DNA of 26,815 nucleotides from Desulfuromonadaceae bacterium. Lineage in GTDB: Bacteria > Desulfobacterota > Desulfuromonadia > Desulfuromonadales > Desulfuromonadaceae. Where the stretch lies: positions 1-26,815 of the forward strand of contig JAMOOS010000343.1 of NCBI GenBank assembly GCA_027065245.1, given 5' to 3'. Positions 1 to 7,002 of the stretch are shown here, piece after piece. Position 1 is the stretch's first letter; the number at the start of each line of letters is the position of its first letter. The notes beneath the pieces were generated by a model. That model ran no database searches. It saw only the letters and a list, made by a program, of their open reading frames with translations, and was not told the DNA's origin. Position numbers and translations under genes: made by a program.

Positions 1-1
1 G

Positions 2-880
2 CCGGTGTCGTACCGTCTCGATCCCGACAACAACTGGTATCCTGATCTTGATGACCTGCATTTGTCGGTAAAATACAATCCCGCCATCAGCGGTATTCTC
101 ATCATTAATCCCGACAATCCCACCGGTGCGGTATACCCGGAGCGCATTCTCATCGAGATGCTGAACATCGCCCGCGAGTACGACCTGTTTATCATCTGCG
201 ACGAGATCTACCACAACATAATATACAATGGCGCATCAACCAGGCCTATCTCCGATCTGATCGGTGACCTGCCAGCCATTGCCATGAAAGGGATAAGCAA
301 AGAACTGCCATGGCCCGGTTCCCGCTGCGGCTGGATCGAAGTGTACAATCGCGACAAGGATCACCTGTTTGATCGCTACATACAATCTATCGTCGATTCC
401 AAGATGGTAGAGGTCTGCTCCACCACCCTGCCACAGAAGGCGATACCACCCATCCTCAGCCATCCACAATACAACGAATATCTACACGAACGCACGACAC
501 GCTACGAAAAGTTTTCCAATATCGCCTACGATATTCTCAAGGGTGTCGATGGCGTGAAAGTCAACCGCACTAACGGCGCCTTTTATATGAGCGTGGCTTT
601 CGAACGCAACCGCCTCAACGACAAACAGACCTTGCCCATCGACAACGATGAAGTAAAAGAGTTGGTTGAAGGGCTGATCTCGCAGCCAGGCACTTCGTTG
701 GACAAGCGCTTCGTCTACTATCTGCTAGCCTCCACCGGCATTTGCGTGGTTCCCCTCACCTCCTTTTCCACCGAAGAGCACGGCTTCCGTATCACCCTGC
801 TGGAACGGGATGAGCGGGAATTCACCACCATTTTTCAAACTATTGCAGCCAGCATTACAACATATTTACAGTCAGCGTAA
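2..880 (+). CDS. PLP-dependent class I/II aminotransferase, 3' part (5' end outside window)
   Basis: This is the C-terminal 293 residues of a fold-type I aminotransferase, a cytoplasmic enzyme that moves amino groups between amino acids and 2-oxo acids using pyridoxal phosphate. Visible landmarks, numbered from the GTG at position 5, are the NPDNPTG substrate/PLP loop (residues 35-41), the CDEIY motif with the PLP-pyridine aspartate (65-69), and the Schiff-base lysine K99 in GISKELPWPGSR, followed by the GW that usually trails it. The GTG at position 5 is not a believable start, because the small domain and first strands of the family lie upstream and the frame is open to the window edge. Family members are usually about 400-440 residues, so roughly a third is missing. 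The substrate cannot be read from the sequence. A strong terminator follows the stop. Confidence 0.9.
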   Translation, partial: PVSYRLDPDNNWYPDLDDLHLSVKYNPAISGILIINPDNPTGAVYPERILIEMLNIAREYDLFIICDEIYHNIIYNGASTRPISDLIGDLPAIAMKGISKELPWPGSRCGWIEVYNRDKDHLFDRYIQSIVDSKMVEVCSTTLPQKAIPPILSHPQYNEYLHERTTRYEKFSNIAYDILKGVDGVKVNRTNGAFYMSVAFERNRLNDKQTLPIDNDEVKELVEGLISQPGTSLDKRFVYYLLASTGICVVPLTSFSTEEHGFRITLLERDEREFTTIFQTIAASITTYLQSA

Positions 881-915
881 TCGACAACAACTCACGTTGA
901 GCTGATATTACCAGC

Positions 916-950
916 CAATAAAAAAACCCGCCAAGCGGGTTTTTTTATTG
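916..950. terminator. Bidirectional Rho-independent terminator
   Basis: A perfect 16-bp stem (916-931 with 935-950) has a 3-nt CAA loop. Its GC core is CCCGC/GCGGG, flanked by an A tract on one side and a T tract on the other, so each strand reads as hairpin plus U-run. It lies between the aminotransferase stop and the yifB stop, two converging genes, and probably ends both transcripts. Confidence 0.92.
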
Positions 951-1041
951 AGCTTTTAAATTATATCTTCTGTTTATCAGTCTGAACGCCCAATATAAAC
1001 TGAACAAACAGGCAAAATCTGACCATCCTGCTGCCTACAAT

Positions 1042-2565
1042 CTAACCCAATCCACGATCCAGACCGCGATACTGTATTGCTTCTGCCAAATGAGACTCGC
1101 GGATACCCTCGGCACCGTCAAGATCGGCAATGGTGCGCGCTACTTTGAGAATTCTGCTGTAGGTGCGGGCGGAAAAACCGAGGCGGTCAGTTACCAGGGC
1201 CAGTAACTTGCTTCCTGCTTCATCTACAGGGCAAAATGTGCGGATGTGTCGTGCCTGCATCTGGGCGTTGGCGTGGATGCCGCACTGGGCCAGGCGCTCC
1301 TTTTGGCGCTGGCGGGCTTGTTCAACCCGCTGACGGATGGCTGCGCTCGATTCGGCATCCCGCTTGTCGGCCAGTTCTTCGTGGCAAATACGCGGCACAT
1401 CCACATGCAGGTCTATGCGATCCAGCAACGGGCCGGACAGGCGGTTACGGTAGCGCTGTAACTGCGGTGGCGTACAGGTGCATTCGTGGGCATTGTCACC
1501 TAGATAACCACACGGGCACGGATTCATAGCCGCAACCAGCATGAATGAGGCAGGGAAGGTCAGGCTCTGGGCTGCCCGACAGATAAACACCTCACCATCC
1601 TCCAGCGGTTGACGCAACATCTCCAGCACGTTCTTCTTGAATTCCGGCAATTCATCGAGAAACAACACCCCGTTGTGCGCCAGCGACACTTCGCCGGGGC
1701 GAGGGATACTACCGCCACCGATGAGTCCGGCATCAGAGATTGTGTGATGCGGAGAGCGAAACGGTCGCTGCACAACCAAGGCATCACTTTTATTTAGCAA
1801 TCCCGCCACTGAATGGATTTTAGTCGTTTCCAGCGCTTCGTCAAACGACAGTTGCGGCAAAATGGTTGGCAGACGTCGCGCCAGCATGGTTTTGCCACTA
1901 CCGGGCGGGCCAACCATCAGCATATTGTGTCCGCCAGCAGCAGCTACCTCCAGCGCCCGCTTTACATGCTGCTGGCCACGCACCTCGGCGTAATCATCTC
2001 CCTGCATTGGATAGTCCACCGGCGTCATCCCAGCTTGCACACTGGCAGCTATCTCCACCTCACCGTTAAGAAATGATACCACCTGCGCCAGATTTTCGGC
2101 AGCATACACCGGCGGGCCGTTGACCACTGCTCCTTCGGCGGCATTTTCTGCTGGCAGTATTATTCCTGCCACATCCCATTGCTGGGCCGCTACGGTTACC
2201 GCTAGACAGCCGCGGACCGCTTTTATCCGGCCATCGAGAGACAGTTCGCCCATAAACAGGTAACGTTGGGCTTTACTGTCTACTGCGCCGGTGGCGGTGA
2301 GAATGGCAATGGCCATAGGTAAATCGAGGGATGGGGCGTCCTTGCGGATGTCGGCAGGGGCCAGATTTACCGTGATGCGGCGTACCGGAAATTCGTAACC
2401 GCTGTTTTTGATTGCCGATTTGACCCGATCCTTGCTTTCCTTAACCGCTCCTTCCGGTAACCCTACCGTAGCAAATTGTGGCAGCCCTTGCGCTACGTCA
2501 ACTTCTACTTCTACCGGATAAGCGTCGATGCCCAACACCGCACCGGATAAAATATTGGCCAGCAT
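1042..2565 (-). CDS. comM: YifB/ComM family Mg-chelatase-like AAA+ ATPase
   Basis: This 507-residue protein belongs to the YifB/ComM family. In naturally competent bacteria ComM is a hexameric branch-migration helicase that extends heteroduplex DNA during transformation. In other bacteria the role is less clear. The Lon-protease-like N-terminal domain spans about residues 1-165. The AAA+ core has Walker A GPPGSGKT (219-226) and Walker B LFLDE (301-305). The family cysteine cluster CPCGYLGD...CTC (350-364) precedes the RIDLHVDVP segment and the C-terminal Mg-chelatase domain. I chose the ATG at 2565 because AAGGAG lies just upstream and the resulting protein begins MLANILSGAVLGIDAY as in the family. 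A longer frame to 2658 would begin inside the trxB terminator. The gene appears to be transcribed alone, and no other competence genes are present. Confidence 0.93.
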   Translation of the reverse strand: MLANILSGAVLGIDAYPVEVEVDVAQGLPQFATVGLPEGAVKESKDRVKSAIKNSGYEFPVRRITVNLAPADIRKDAPSLDLPMAIAILTATGAVDSKAQRYLFMGELSLDGRIKAVRGCLAVTVAAQQWDVAGIILPAENAAEGAVVNGPPVYAAENLAQVVSFLNGEVEIAASVQAGMTPVDYPMQGDDYAEVRGQQHVKRALEVAAAGGHNMLMVGPPGSGKTMLARRLPTILPQLSFDEALETTKIHSVAGLLNKSDALVVQRPFRSPHHTISDAGLIGGGSIPRPGEVSLAHNGVLFLDELPEFKKNVLEMLRQPLEDGEVFICRAAQSLTFPASFMLVAAMNPCPCGYLGDNAHECTCTPPQLQRYRNRLSGPLLDRIDLHVDVPRICHEELADKRDAESSAAIRQRVEQARQRQKERLAQCGIHANAQMQARHIRTFCPVDEAGSKLLALVTDRLGFSARTYSRILKVARTIADLDGAEGIRESHLAEAIQYRGLDRGLG

Positions 2566-2611
2566 TGTTGAAGTGCTCCTTGAAATAAATCTGTTTATAT
2601 ACTTTGATACA

Positions 2612-2634
2612 TTAGTGTATACTATAGACACTAA
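2612..2634. promoter_or_regulatory. Inverted repeat over the yifB -10 box (candidate operator)
   Basis: TTAGTGT (2612-2618) and ACACTAA (2628-2634) form a perfect 7-bp inverted repeat with a 9-nt spacer. The spacer contains the -10 hexamer of the yifB promoter exactly at its centre. A second, overlapping repeat, ATACA-TTAG-TGTAT, covers 2608-2620. This arrangement fits a dimeric repressor site. The regulator is not known. Confidence 0.5.
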
Positions 2635-2650
2635 AAAGCCGTTCTGGCAA
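2621..2650 (-). promoter_or_regulatory. Predicted sigma-70 promoter of yifB
   Basis: On the minus strand, TTGCCA (2650-2645) and TATAGT (2626-2621) are separated by 18 bp. Each hexamer matches consensus at five of six positions. The -35 box sits inside the downstream arm of the trxB terminator, so the end of one transcript and the start of the next share the same bases. The predicted transcript would start near 2614, about 50 nt before the yifB start codon. Confidence 0.55.
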
Positions 2651-2677
2651 CAACTCAATTGCTGTTGCCAGAACGGC
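2633..2677 (-). terminator. Rho-independent terminator of trxB
   Basis: A perfect 15-bp inverted repeat (2638-2652 with 2663-2677, outer bases GCCGTTCTGGCAACA) has a 10-nt loop. Read on the minus strand it is followed by TTTTT (2637-2633). It lies about 105 bp beyond the trxB stop and before the yifB promoter, so it is best read as the trxB terminator. Confidence 0.88.
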
Positions 2678-2781
2678 AGCTGAAAATTGTGTCTGTGGCG
2701 GCCAGGAGCTTGTCATCGACCAGCCAATTTTTCCCTTCGACCCGTAAAGTCAGACAGTCTCCCAAGAATGTGTCGACAGAA

Positions 2782-3732
2782 TTACTCTAGGTCGGCCAAG
2801 TAGCGTTCTACCTCGTAGGCGGCGGTTGCCCCGGCACCAACGGCGGTGGCAATCTGCTTGAGCACTCCCTGACGCACATCACCGGCGGCAAAAATACCCG
2901 GCACCGAAGTACGGCACTGCATATCTGTAACAATATAGCCACCATCATCGAGATCCACCGTACCATGCAAGAAGCCGGTTTTCGGCTCCACGCCGATGGC
3001 AATAAACACGCCCTGCACCTCCAACTTACTGGTGCTGCCGGTATTGACATCCTTCAACACCAGATGGGTCAGACCGCTGTTGTCGCCCTCGCATGACTCG
3101 ATCACATTGTTCCATATTACCTCGATCTTGTCGTTGGCGTGCAGGCGCTCCTGCAGTACGCTCACCGCACGCAGCTGATCACGGCGGTGGATGAGGTACA
3201 CCTTGCTGGCAAAACGGGTGAGGAACAGAGCTTCTTCCACGGCGGTATCCCCGCCGCCGTTGATAGCCACGGTCATATTGCGATAGAAGGCACCGTCACA
3301 GGTAGCACAGTAGGATACCCCGCGGCCGGTGAGTTCCTGTTCGCCGGGTACGCCGAGTTTGCGCGGTTGGGCGCCGCTGGCAATGATGACACTGCGGCTT
3401 TCGATCACGCCAGAGTCGAGCACCACTTTTTTCACCGCCCCATCATTCTCCACCTTTTCCACCTGGGCGGTCTGTACTTCGAGACCAAATTCCTGACAAT
3501 GTTCCTGCATCCGTTCCATCAGCTCCGGACCGGCGATGCCGCCAGGGAAGCCGGGATAGTTTTCCACTTCGGTGGTGGTCATCACCTGACCACCGAGGAG
3601 CATTTTTTCCACCAGCAATGTCTTCAGGCGCGCGCGCGAGCAGTATAGCCCGGCAGTGAGTCCGGCGGGACCTCCACCGATAATAACTACGTCATATCGT
3701 GTTTTGTTGTCTTTGTCATTCTGTTCAGCCAT
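2782..3732 (-). CDS. trxB: Thioredoxin-disulfide reductase
   Basis: This 316-residue cytoplasmic flavoenzyme passes electrons from NADPH through FAD and a redox disulfide to thioredoxin. The FAD-binding GGGPAG is at residues 19-24, the redox-active CATC at 142-145 inside YCATCDGAFY, the NADPH-binding GGGDTA at 159-164 and the phosphate-recognising HRRDQLRA at 182-189. The FAD-closing GIFAAGDVR is near the C-terminus. The low-molecular-weight bacterial type is about 310-320 residues, so it is full length, with a short polar N-terminal extension (MAEQNDKDNKTRYD). The ATG at 3732 has AAGGAAGG just upstream. No thioredoxin gene is adjacent. A small membrane protein gene diverges upstream and a strong terminator follows. 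Confidence 0.97.
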   Translation of the reverse strand: MAEQNDKDNKTRYDVVIIGGGPAGLTAGLYCSRARLKTLLVEKMLLGGQVMTTTEVENYPGFPGGIAGPELMERMQEHCQEFGLEVQTAQVEKVENDGAVKKVVLDSGVIESRSVIIASGAQPRKLGVPGEQELTGRGVSYCATCDGAFYRNMTVAINGGGDTAVEEALFLTRFASKVYLIHRRDQLRAVSVLQERLHANDKIEVIWNNVIESCEGDNSGLTHLVLKDVNTGSTSKLEVQGVFIAIGVEPKTGFLHGTVDLDDGGYIVTDMQCRTSVPGIFAAGDVRQGVLKQIATAVGAGATAAYEVERYLADLE

Positions 3733-3885
3733 TTATAGCCTTCCTTTTGTTTTGCCATGGTATCGGCAATGATGTTTGAGTTGCGTTTTGGCGCCAGCTA
3801 TGAATAATGGAACTCGGTGCCAACCTGGTTTGTTGAGTCTGATTCTGTTCGATGTCTGCTTGCTTGGAGAACTCAGTTGCGCTTC

Positions 3886-4284
3886 ATGAAAAAACTGCTT
3901 TTCACATTTTTGTGGGTTCTGTGTTTTCTGACTGTCCTGGTGGTGGGCGACCAGTTTTTGCTCCGTTTCCCAGCCGATAATATCGTATTGCTGAGCGATT
4001 TTCAGCATTTTTATCGCGACTTTCGCCAGCGCCTGGCGCATACGTTGCCAGCAGGAAGGCACAAAGGCACGCTGACGCCAGCGCTGCCAGTTGCCCAACG
4101 GGCGGCCGATAAGCGGGCGGTGGTGGATCAGGCTCGTCTGGTGGCACAACAAACGCGCCGACAGGCCGCTGACGACGAGCCTCACTATATATATCTCGAT
4201 GGCAACAAGGCCATCTGCTTTGCTTCCACTCTGGACGAAATTCCTGCCAGCCTGCGTCATAGCGCCAAAAAGCTGGATAACTAA
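3886..4284 (+). CDS. Small membrane-anchored or secreted protein, DUF4124-like C-terminus
   Basis: I do not recognise a named family. The 132-residue product starts MKKLLFTFLWVLCFLTVLVV, a positively charged start plus one hydrophobic stretch that acts as a signal or N-terminal anchor, so the rest probably lies outside the cytoplasmic membrane. The middle (about 40-95) is rich in Arg, Gln and Ala and probably helical. The end, YIYLDGNKAICFASTLDEIP, resembles the small YVD-x-G-x(3)-F-x-DS-x(3)-IP pattern of DUF4124-like proteins. I chose the ATG at 3886 because the hydrophobic segment begins there. A GGAGA lies 15 nt upstream, which is rather far, and an upstream in-frame ATG at 3817 would put 23 polar residues before the signal. 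It diverges from trxB and converges on the amidase gene with 8 bp between the stops. Confidence 0.6.
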   Translation: MKKLLFTFLWVLCFLTVLVVGDQFLLRFPADNIVLLSDFQHFYRDFRQRLAHTLPAGRHKGTLTPALPVAQRAADKRAVVDQARLVAQQTRRQAADDEPHYIYLDGNKAICFASTLDEIPASLRHSAKKLDN

Positions 4285-4292
4285 CGGTACAG

Positions 4293-5084
4293 TTATGGCA
4301 ACTTGCCGTACACATCCGGGCGACGATCGTTAAAGCAGGGGATTTCACCGCGATACTTGATTAGTTCCTCTTTACGGAACGTTGCCAGCAGTTCCACATC
4401 CTTTTCCTGACCTTCCGCCAGCACCTCGCCGCGTGCCGAAATAAGCAAGCTCATGCCGAAAAAGTCTAGTTTGCCCTGGATACCGCAGCAGTTGGCGGCG
4501 GCGACAAACAGCTGGTTTTCTATGGCGCGAGCACGCAGCAGGGTGCGCCAGTGTTCCTGGCGCGGTTTGGGCCATTCGGCTGGCAGGCAGATGATATCGG
4601 CCCCTTCCAGGGCCATTTTACGGAACAGTTCAGGAAAACGCAGGTCGTAACATACCGCCAGCCCCAGCCGCCCCACAGATGTGGGCACCACACAACTGCG
4701 CTGGCCGGCAGCGAGAAAACGATCCTCACCCATATTGGAAAACAGATGCAGTTTGCGGTAACTGCCGATCTCTTTGCCGCCGTCTACTACATAGGCGGTG
4801 TTGTACAGCGAATCGCCGACCTTTTCCGGCAGACTGCCGACAATAACCATATTGTGATCGAGGCTTAGAGCTTGCAGCGCCAGCAAAACATGGGGAGTAC
4901 GTTCTGCCAGCTGTGCCAGGTGGCGATAATCGTACCCGCTACTCCACATCTCCGGCAACACAATCAAACGCGCACCTCGCGCCGCAGCACGCTTGATTGC
5001 TGCGGAGGCTGTCGCCAGATTTTTATCAACATCACCCAAGGCAATATTAAACTGGGCGATGGCTGCATTAACATCGTGTTTCAT
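4293..5084 (-). CDS. Carbon-nitrogen hydrolase (nitrilase superfamily, omega-amidase-like)
   Basis: This 263-residue cytoplasmic enzyme of the nitrilase superfamily hydrolyses non-peptide C-N bonds through a Glu-Lys-Cys triad. The triad is visible as E45 in LPEMW, K111 in YRKLHLF and C145 in AVCYDLRFPE. The FPE after the cysteine and the closing RPDVY are typical of the branch that contains omega-amidase (Nit2) and YafV-like proteins, which deaminate alpha-keto acid amides such as 2-oxoglutaramate. The exact substrate is inferred only from this resemblance. I set the start at the ATG at 5084, with AAGGAAG just upstream. A TTG at 5102 in the same frame lies beyond that ribosome site and is unlikely. 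The gene is monocistronic, with its own predicted promoter. Confidence 0.88.
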   Translation of the reverse strand: MKHDVNAAIAQFNIALGDVDKNLATASAAIKRAAARGARLIVLPEMWSSGYDYRHLAQLAERTPHVLLALQALSLDHNMVIVGSLPEKVGDSLYNTAYVVDGGKEIGSYRKLHLFSNMGEDRFLAAGQRSCVVPTSVGRLGLAVCYDLRFPELFRKMALEGADIICLPAEWPKPRQEHWRTLLRARAIENQLFVAAANCCGIQGKLDFFGMSLLISARGEVLAEGQEKDVELLATFRKEELIKYRGEIPCFNDRRPDVYGKLP

Positions 5085-5122
5085 AATCTTCCTTTCTGTC
5101 AATAAGTAAAGAAAAACAGTTT

Positions 5123-5152
5123 ATTATAGACTATCGGGTTTTATTTATGCAA
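5123..5152 (-). promoter_or_regulatory. Predicted sigma-70 promoter of the carbon-nitrogen hydrolase gene
   Basis: On the minus strand, TTGCAT (5152-5147) is followed after 18 bp by a perfect TATAAT (5128-5123), about 40 bp upstream of the ATG at 5084. The -10 is strong and the -35 is weak. Confidence 0.45.
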
Positions 5153-5295
5153 GAGCAACATCTCGGGCACCAGCAAAAATATAACACTATTTTTTTCTGG
5201 CCAATGGCGCCCGGCGTCTATAACTGGGCGGAATTATAGATGTCAGAATCAATATATAATTAAATAACAAAAATGGTAAATGGTTGTTGCAATTG
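5153..5295. other. AT-rich spacer, no gene seen
   Basis: This is the first part of the 392-bp gap between the hydrolase and nhaD genes. I see no coding frame with a ribosome site and no RNA gene. The only structure is a weak GCCCGG/CTGGGC hairpin (5209-5229) and AT-rich sequence around 5250-5275. The right part of the gap holds the nhaD promoter and leader, listed separately. Confidence 0.5.
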
Positions 5296-5324
5296 TTGAC
5301 ATCCCTGTTTTCTGGTGCTATTAC
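5296..5324 (+). promoter_or_regulatory. Predicted sigma-70 promoter of nhaD
   Basis: A perfect TTGACA (5296-5301), a 17-bp spacer and TATTAC (5319-5324, four of six to consensus) place the transcript start near 5331. The nhaD leader would be about 145 nt long. Confidence 0.55.
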
Positions 5325-5326
5325 AC

Positions 5327-5437
5327 GGCCTTGGTTTTGGTAGGCCAATTGTTCTGGTGCGGGTATGGGCGTCGGTAGCCACCTGTCAGCATCTGATATG
5401 TGGCTGTAATTTAATGTGAGCAATAGCTTGGGTTGCT
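5327..5437 (+). promoter_or_regulatory. Structured 5' leader of nhaD (possible cis-regulatory RNA)
   Basis: Three hairpins lie between the predicted promoter and the nhaD ribosome site: GGCCT/AGGCC (5327-5346), a two-layer stem AGCCAC-ctg-TCAG-cat-CTGA-tat-GTGGCT (5377-5405) and AGCAA/TTGCT (5419-5437). A leader of this length before a sodium/proton antiporter gene is where ion-sensing riboswitches occur, such as the Na+-I class (former DUF1646 motif) or the Li+ classes (nhaA-I and nhaA-II motifs). I cannot match it to any of these from memory, so the function is open. Confidence 0.35.
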
Positions 5438-5476
5438 TGCGCTGCGCTGTCATATTCATATTATGGAGAGATTGTT

Positions 5477-6895
5477 GTGAAAAGTGTACTGACAATGTTG
5501 TTCGTTCTGCTGACAACGCCCTGTTTTGCCAGCGAGGAGGCCGCCAGCGGCATGGTTGACCTCACTGGCTCGGTCTATGGTATCATTGCCCTGATCGCCT
5601 TTATCAGTGCTTACGCTCTGGTTATCATGGAAGAGCGCATTCACCTGCGCAAGAGTAAACCGGTAGTGCTGGCGGCTGGAATCATTTGGGTTCTTATCGC
5701 CTTGGCGTATCGGAATATTAATCCGGAACTGCCGGAGCATGCCATCCGCGGCAATCTGGTGGAATATTGCGAATTGCTGTTGTTCCTCCTTACCGCCATG
5801 ACCTATATCAACGCCATGGAAGAGCGTAACGTGTTCCAGGCGTTGCGCTGCTGGCTGGTATCACGCGGATTTTCTTTGCGGGTTATCTTCTGGATTACCG
5901 GTCTGTTGGCATTTCTCATCTCACCTCTGGCCGACAACATGACCACCGCCCTGCTTATGGGCGCCGTGGTAATGGCAGTAGGCGGCTCCAACCAGAAATT
6001 TGTGGTTATGGCGTGTATCAACGTTGTCGTTGGCGCCAACGCCGGTGGCGCGTTTTCGCCTTTTGGTGATATCACCACCCTGATGGTGTGGCAAAAAGGG
6101 ATGGTAACTTTCTCCGAGTTCTTCGATCTGTTCCTGCCCGCACTTGTTAACTGGCTGGTGCCTGCCCTGATTATGAACTTTATGATCAGCAAGGAGACAC
6201 CTTCAGCCATGGACGATGCCGTAACCATCAAGTTCGGTGGCAAGCGAATCATCTTCCTGTTTATGTGTACCATCGTTACCGCCGTATCGTTCCACAACTA
6301 CCTTGATCTACCCCCTGCCGCCGGCATGATGCTTGGCTTGGGCTATTTGGGCTTCTTCTCCTATTATCTCAAGCGTCACGACAATGTCGACACCATGAGC
6401 GATGGCCCGCTGGATATGACCAGCGAGGAGGATCACCACGGCTTCGACCTGTTCCGCAAAATCGAGCGCTGTGAGTGGGATACCCTGCTGTTTTTCTACG
6501 GTGTTATTATGTGTGTCGGCGGTCTGGGTCAGTTCGGTTATCTGATCTACGCCTCCAAGGCCATGTACACCGGTCTGGGGGCTTTCAATGCCAACGTGCT
6601 GGTTGGAGTTCTCTCTTCCGTCGTCGATAATATTCCGGTAATGTTCGCCGTACTCACCATGAACCCGCACATGTCTCACGGTGACTGGCTGCTGGTAACT
6701 CTTACCGCCGGTGTCGGCGGCAGCCTGCTCTCCATAGGCTCCGCTGCCGGTGTTGCTCTGATGGGCAGCGCACGCGGCATCTACACCTTCGGTCGCCATC
6801 TGGTATACATGCCGGCAGTAGCGCTGGGCTACGCTGCCAGTATCGCTACCCACATGGTGATCAATGCCGACTTGTTCAATGTGTTCAAACACTAA
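5477..6895 (+). CDS. nhaD: NhaD-type sodium/proton antiporter
   Basis: This 472-residue polytopic inner-membrane protein of the NhaD family (ion transporter superfamily) exports Na+ or Li+ in exchange for protons, and is typical of marine and alkaliphilic bacteria. The start MKSVLTMLFVLLTTPCFASEE looks like a cleavable or signal-like first segment, as in Vibrio NhaD, followed by about a dozen hydrophobic segments. Family signatures are SPLADNMTTALLMG (149-162, with D153) and GGAFSPFGDITTLMVW (190-205, with D198). A histidine-rich, acidic loop lies near residues 300-330. The start is a GTG at 5477 with GGAGAG seven bases upstream. The gene has its own promoter, a structured leader and a terminator hairpin, so it is a single-gene unit and may respond to salt or pH. 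Confidence 0.94.
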   Translation: MKSVLTMLFVLLTTPCFASEEAASGMVDLTGSVYGIIALIAFISAYALVIMEERIHLRKSKPVVLAAGIIWVLIALAYRNINPELPEHAIRGNLVEYCELLLFLLTAMTYINAMEERNVFQALRCWLVSRGFSLRVIFWITGLLAFLISPLADNMTTALLMGAVVMAVGGSNQKFVVMACINVVVGANAGGAFSPFGDITTLMVWQKGMVTFSEFFDLFLPALVNWLVPALIMNFMISKETPSAMDDAVTIKFGGKRIIFLFMCTIVTAVSFHNYLDLPPAAGMMLGLGYLGFFSYYLKRHDNVDTMSDGPLDMTSEEDHHGFDLFRKIERCEWDTLLFFYGVIMCVGGLGQFGYLIYASKAMYTGLGAFNANVLVGVLSSVVDNIPVMFAVLTMNPHMSHGDWLLVTLTAGVGGSLLSIGSAAGVALMGSARGIYTFGRHLVYMPAVALGYAASIATHMVINADLFNVFKH

Positions 6896-6924
6896 GACAA
6901 CACACAGGCGTGAAATAACTTAAA

Positions 6925-6972
6925 CAGCGGCGGCGCATCCTGCATGATCAGTTGCGCCGCCGCTGCTGTTTT
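6925..6972 (+). terminator. Terminator hairpin after nhaD
   Basis: CAGCGGCGGCGCA (6925-6937) pairs perfectly with TGCGCCGCCGCTG (6953-6965) around a 15-nt loop, followed by CTG and TTTT. It begins 30 bp after the nhaD stop. The U-run is short, but the stem is very strong. Confidence 0.7.
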
Positions 6973-7002
6973 AGCACTCTGTTTTCCACAACGGCTGCAA
7001 CC

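Noticed and set aside
2566..2658. N-terminal extension of yifB by 31 residues
   Set aside because: It would be translated through the promoter and the trxB terminator, and the family begins at the ATG at 2565 with AAGGAG before it.
2680..2781. Open stretch of about 40 codons on the minus strand between trxB and its terminator (containing LTLRVEGKNWLVDDKLLA)
   Set aside because: The residues look protein-like, but there is no ATG or GTG with a ribosome site and no family match; at most a remnant.
3733..4348. Two minus-strand frames (3733-4260 and 3902-4348) between trxB and the amidase
   Set aside because: They lack family features and overlap the plus-strand frame that carries a clean signal sequence.
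5187..5740. Minus-strand frames over the nhaD leader and gene start
   Set aside because: No ribosome site or domain, and they run through a promoter and nhaD coding sequence.
6952..7002. N-terminal extension of hemW from a TTG
   Set aside because: The codons lie inside the nhaD terminator hairpin, and the protein family starts at MPALYIHIPFC.
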